Origin: a virus
IMG/VR virus record: IMGVR_UViG_3300022935_001705
Span: 1 to 44,403 of that record
Direction: 5' to 3' (one strand)
DNA: 44,403 nt
The number at the start of each line of letters is the position of its first letter. The stretch's first letter is position 1. Shown here one piece after another: positions 42,441-44,403 of the stretch. The translations under genes were made by a program, and so were the position numbers. The notes beneath the pieces were generated by a model that was not told where the DNA came from, did not search any database, and saw only the letters and a program-made list of their open reading frames with translations.

Positions 42441-43520
42441 TTACCACCCAATCTTTTCCCAAGGTACATCTTTGTTTCCAAAGTGTCCGTATGTGCAGTT
42501 ATTACTATACTGGGTAAAGTTAAACATGTCAAATCTATCAATGATGCCTTTAGGCGTTAAGTCTATGTTGCTTTCAATAAACTGTTGAATACTACGATTG
42601 TGTCCATTTGAATCTACATACACACTGGTAGGTTCTTTTACACCAATAGCATAACTCAACTGAATCTGACACCAATCTGCCATGTTATCAGCAACAACAT
42701 TCTTTGCCAACCATCTTGCCATGTATGCTGCACTGCGGTCTACTTTTGTAGGATCTTTTCCACTAAATGCGCCCCCACCATGAGGAGCGTAACCACCGTA
42801 GGTATCAACAATGATTTTTCGTCCAGTAACTCCGGCATCACCGTCTGGTCCACCAATAACAAAGTTACCTGTAGGATTAAGATGCCATACAGTATCTTTA
42901 TCAACTAAGTCTCCTAACACATGTGTTGCAGCAGCATGAGACAATGCTTTTGCCTGATTAATACTGCCGTCTGCGTGTTGTGTACTTATCACAACTTGGT
43001 CAATTCGCTTTACACGATCGCCTTCGTACTCTACACTGACCTGTGATTTAGAATCTGGTCCGAGCACATCTCCACGCATGGTTTTCAGTTGTTTTAGGAT
43101 TTCGTGTGCATAGTAGATAGGTGCTGGCATATATGCATCGTTGTCGTTGCAAGCATAACCAAACATCAGTCCTTGGTCTCCTGCACCAAAGTCGTCTGTA
43201 CCCAATGCAATGTCAGCACTTTGGCTGTGAATCTCGTTGTAGATATTCAAGTTGTCCCAATGAAAGCCTGCTTGTTCGTAACCGATCTCTCGAACCTTGT
43301 TACGAACAATATCTTTTACTTGGTCATTTGAAACATTAAAGTTTTTTACTTCGCCCGCCAATGTAACATGATTGGTGGTTACAAGTGTTTCAACAGCAAC
43401 ACGAGTTGTTTCGTTGCCTGCTGCTAGTCCTGCATCAACTAGTGCATCTGAGATTTGGTCTGCAACCTTATCTGGATGTCCTTCGCTAACACTTTCGCTG
43501 GTAAAAATATAGTTATTCAA
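42441..43520 (-). CDS. metK: S-adenosylmethionine synthetase
   Basis: The 359-residue protein shows the MetK signature: FTSESVSEGHPDKVADQISDALVDA (ATP-binding N-terminus), GAGDQGLMFGYACN (second signature), and GGGAFSGKDPTKVDRSAAYMARW (phosphate-binding loop). It is slightly shorter than bacterial MetK (about 384). It makes SAM from methionine and ATP, and so feeds the radical SAM and methyltransferase enzymes of the phage. The start is TTG at 43520, with AAGGA about 8 bases upstream, overlapping the stop of a tiny upstream frame (TTGA). No other start is near the family N-terminus. Confidence 0.93.
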   Translation of the reverse strand: MNNYIFTSESVSEGHPDKVADQISDALVDAGLAAGNETTRVAVETLVTTNHVTLAGEVKNFNVSNDQVKDIVRNKVREIGYEQAGFHWDNLNIYNEIHSQSADIALGTDDFGAGDQGLMFGYACNDNDAYMPAPIYYAHEILKQLKTMRGDVLGPDSKSQVSVEYEGDRVKRIDQVVISTQHADGSINQAKALSHAAATHVLGDLVDKDTVWHLNPTGNFVIGGPDGDAGVTGRKIIVDTYGGYAPHGGGAFSGKDPTKVDRSAAYMARWLAKNVVADNMADWCQIQLSYAIGVKEPTSVYVDSNGHNRSIQQFIESNIDLTPKGIIDRFDMFNFTQYSNNCTYGHFGNKDVPWEKIGW

Positions 43521-43603
43521 AGTTGTTTCCTTATCTTTTCGTATTGTTCTTCAGTATGTACGCCTTTGTTGTATTTAGATATTTCTTTAAGTTCCCCAGG
43601 CAT
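43517..43603 (-). CDS. Possible 28-residue coupling peptide between queE and metK
   Basis: ATG at 43603 lies inside the last codons of queE, in another frame, and opens 28 codons starting MPGELKEISKYNKG and ending EQYEKIRKQL before TGA, which overlaps the TTG of metK. The composition looks like real protein (charged, helical). It may be a translation-coupling mini-gene rather than a functional protein. Without it, 66 bases would lie between queE and metK. Confidence 0.4.
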   Translation of the reverse strand: MPGELKEISKYNKGVHTEEQYEKIRKQL

Positions 43604-44403
43604 TTCCGAATAAGCTGATGTGGAGTCTAGGCGAGAACCGCCAGCCTCGTTCCATACAGAGGTTCGCCACCTCTTGTACGTTGAGAGTGTATTCTTCCGA
43701 CCTACCCCCAAGCGGCATGAGATATACAGGAACGTCCACGCCCGCTTTACGATAGGTATCAACTGCTCTACCAACTTCGTCAACATCACTCTGATCAGCA
43801 ACAACAAACTTAAAATACATATCAGCGCCATCAACAAGGGAATACTCACGAGCAACATCAGGCTTAATAGCATCATCCCAAGACTCGCCCGATACGGATA
43901 GTTTGGGAGAACAGCTAAAAGTGAGCTGAATTCTTTCGTGACCGTTGAGATAGTTGTAGAAGTCATCGTGTAGATGCTGTGTAGTGTTGGTTTCGATTGT
44001 GACATTTTTTAAATCCTGCATACCTGGGTGTTCAAACAGCTCGACATACAACCGTTGCCAAGCAAGTAATGGCTCGCCGCCTGTAAGGATAAGATGAACA
44101 TCTTGTCCATTATCCATAGTCCATTTGCCTTCTGGCAACAAACTAAGCAAGTGTTCTACTACTTCATCAATAGTAGCCAATTTGTTAAAGTCTTTAAACT
44201 CTGGATAGATACTAGCATATGTATCACAACCTGTATGCACAATAGGCAAGTCTTCAAACTTTTCTGTTTTTTCTACAATACCATCGTCTAACAATGCTTT
44301 TACTTCTGCATTGTAACGATTACCTTCTGCGTGTTGTTTCCAGCGATCACCTACGCTTTTATCAACGCCAAAGTTCATGCAACGAAAGTTACAACCAAAA
44401 GTG
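43587..44403 (-). CDS. queE: 7-carboxy-7-deazaguanine synthase-like radical SAM protein, partial
   Basis: The reading frame continues past the window edge. The first visible residues are TFGCNFRCMNFGVD: two of the three cluster Cys at C-x3-C, but Phe occupies the third Cys position. Then come VHTGCDTYASIYPEF, LILTGGEPLLAWQ (SAM-binding), VTIETNTTQ and FSCSPKLSVSGES (QueE-type), and PLGGRSEEY; the C-terminus ends RLHISLFGNAWGT. QueE converts 6-carboxytetrahydropterin into the 7-deazaguanine precursor of queuosine or DNA modification. The phage form differs at the third Cys. It is upstream of metK in the same operon. Confidence 0.8.
   Translation of the reverse strand, partial: TFGCNFRCMNFGVDKSVGDRWKQHAEGNRYNAEVKALLDDGIVEKTEKFEDLPIVHTGCDTYASIYPEFKDFNKLATIDEVVEHLLSLLPEGKWTMDNGQDVHLILTGGEPLLAWQRLYVELFEHPGMQDLKNVTIETNTTQHLHDDFYNYLNGHERIQLTFSCSPKLSVSGESWDDAIKPDVAREYSLVDGADMYFKFVVADQSDVDEVGRAVDTYRKAGVDVPVYLMPLGGRSEEYTLNVQEVANLCMERGWRFSPRLHISLFGNAWGT

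Noticed and set aside
42440-42541. Upstream ATG at 42541 for the 127-residue conserved protein
   Set aside because: The extension lies within metK. The family-like start MKQWLKR and the position right after the metK stop favour 42439.
43517-44005. A 162-codon minus-strand frame with a strongly hydrophobic middle that looks like a membrane protein
   Set aside because: It lies in an alternative frame of the well-supported queE gene on the same strand. Only its last 28 codons, which extend beyond queE, are kept as a tentative mini-ORF.

Overview
The window looks like part of the genome of an uncultivated marine T4-like myovirus. The evidence is a T4 RNase H-type 5'-3' exonuclease, a phage MoxR-type ATPase with a VWA/metallopeptidase partner, phage-sized MetK and QueE, two long tail-fibre-like proteins built from short GNVTG-type repeats, late-promoter-like NATAAATA boxes, very tight gene packing and AT-rich sequence. 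The small conserved genes of the right-hand block resemble, from memory, those of cyanophages and pelagiphages. The host cannot be told from this window. I see no integrase, transposase, tRNA or CRISPR array.

Layout. (1) Positions 1-2847, minus strand: a truncated kinase-like protein and a 777-residue tail-fibre-like protein. (2) Positions 2922-29440, plus strand: a 26.5-kb cassette of 28 tightly packed, mostly overlapping genes, starting at a strong sigma70-type promoter whose predicted transcription start falls on the first ATG. (3) Positions 29437-34535, minus strand: a subtilisin-like protease with an inserted cupredoxin domain, and a second long tail-fibre-like protein. (4) Positions 34591-44403, minus strand: small conserved phage genes, the VWA and MoxR pair, the exonuclease, an SGNH hydrolase, MetK and QueE (cut by the window edge). 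Several have recognisable promoters, and there is one clear terminator.

The plus-strand cassette is the remarkable part. It encodes eleven radical SAM proteins. Four of them carry a Cys-rich twitch-like domain in front of the core, and one has a B12-type domain. It also encodes four 2-oxoglutarate/Fe(II) oxygenase-like proteins, three class I methyltransferase-like proteins, three tandem QueC-like PP-loop ATPases, a PLP-dependent aminotransferase-like enzyme, a nitroreductase fused to a possible globin-like domain, an SGNH hydrolase, a sulfotransferase and a repeat-expanded glycosyltransferase-like protein. This content looks like a biosynthetic or modification pathway rather than ordinary phage metabolism. 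The cassette sits between two tail-fibre-type genes in opposite orientation, and the phage also encodes its own S-adenosylmethionine synthetase. A working model is that it makes or decorates a surface glycan, small molecule or peptide/protein substrate, with MetK supplying the cofactor. The product is unknown and cannot be read from the sequence.

There is no gene-free stretch longer than about 110 bases.
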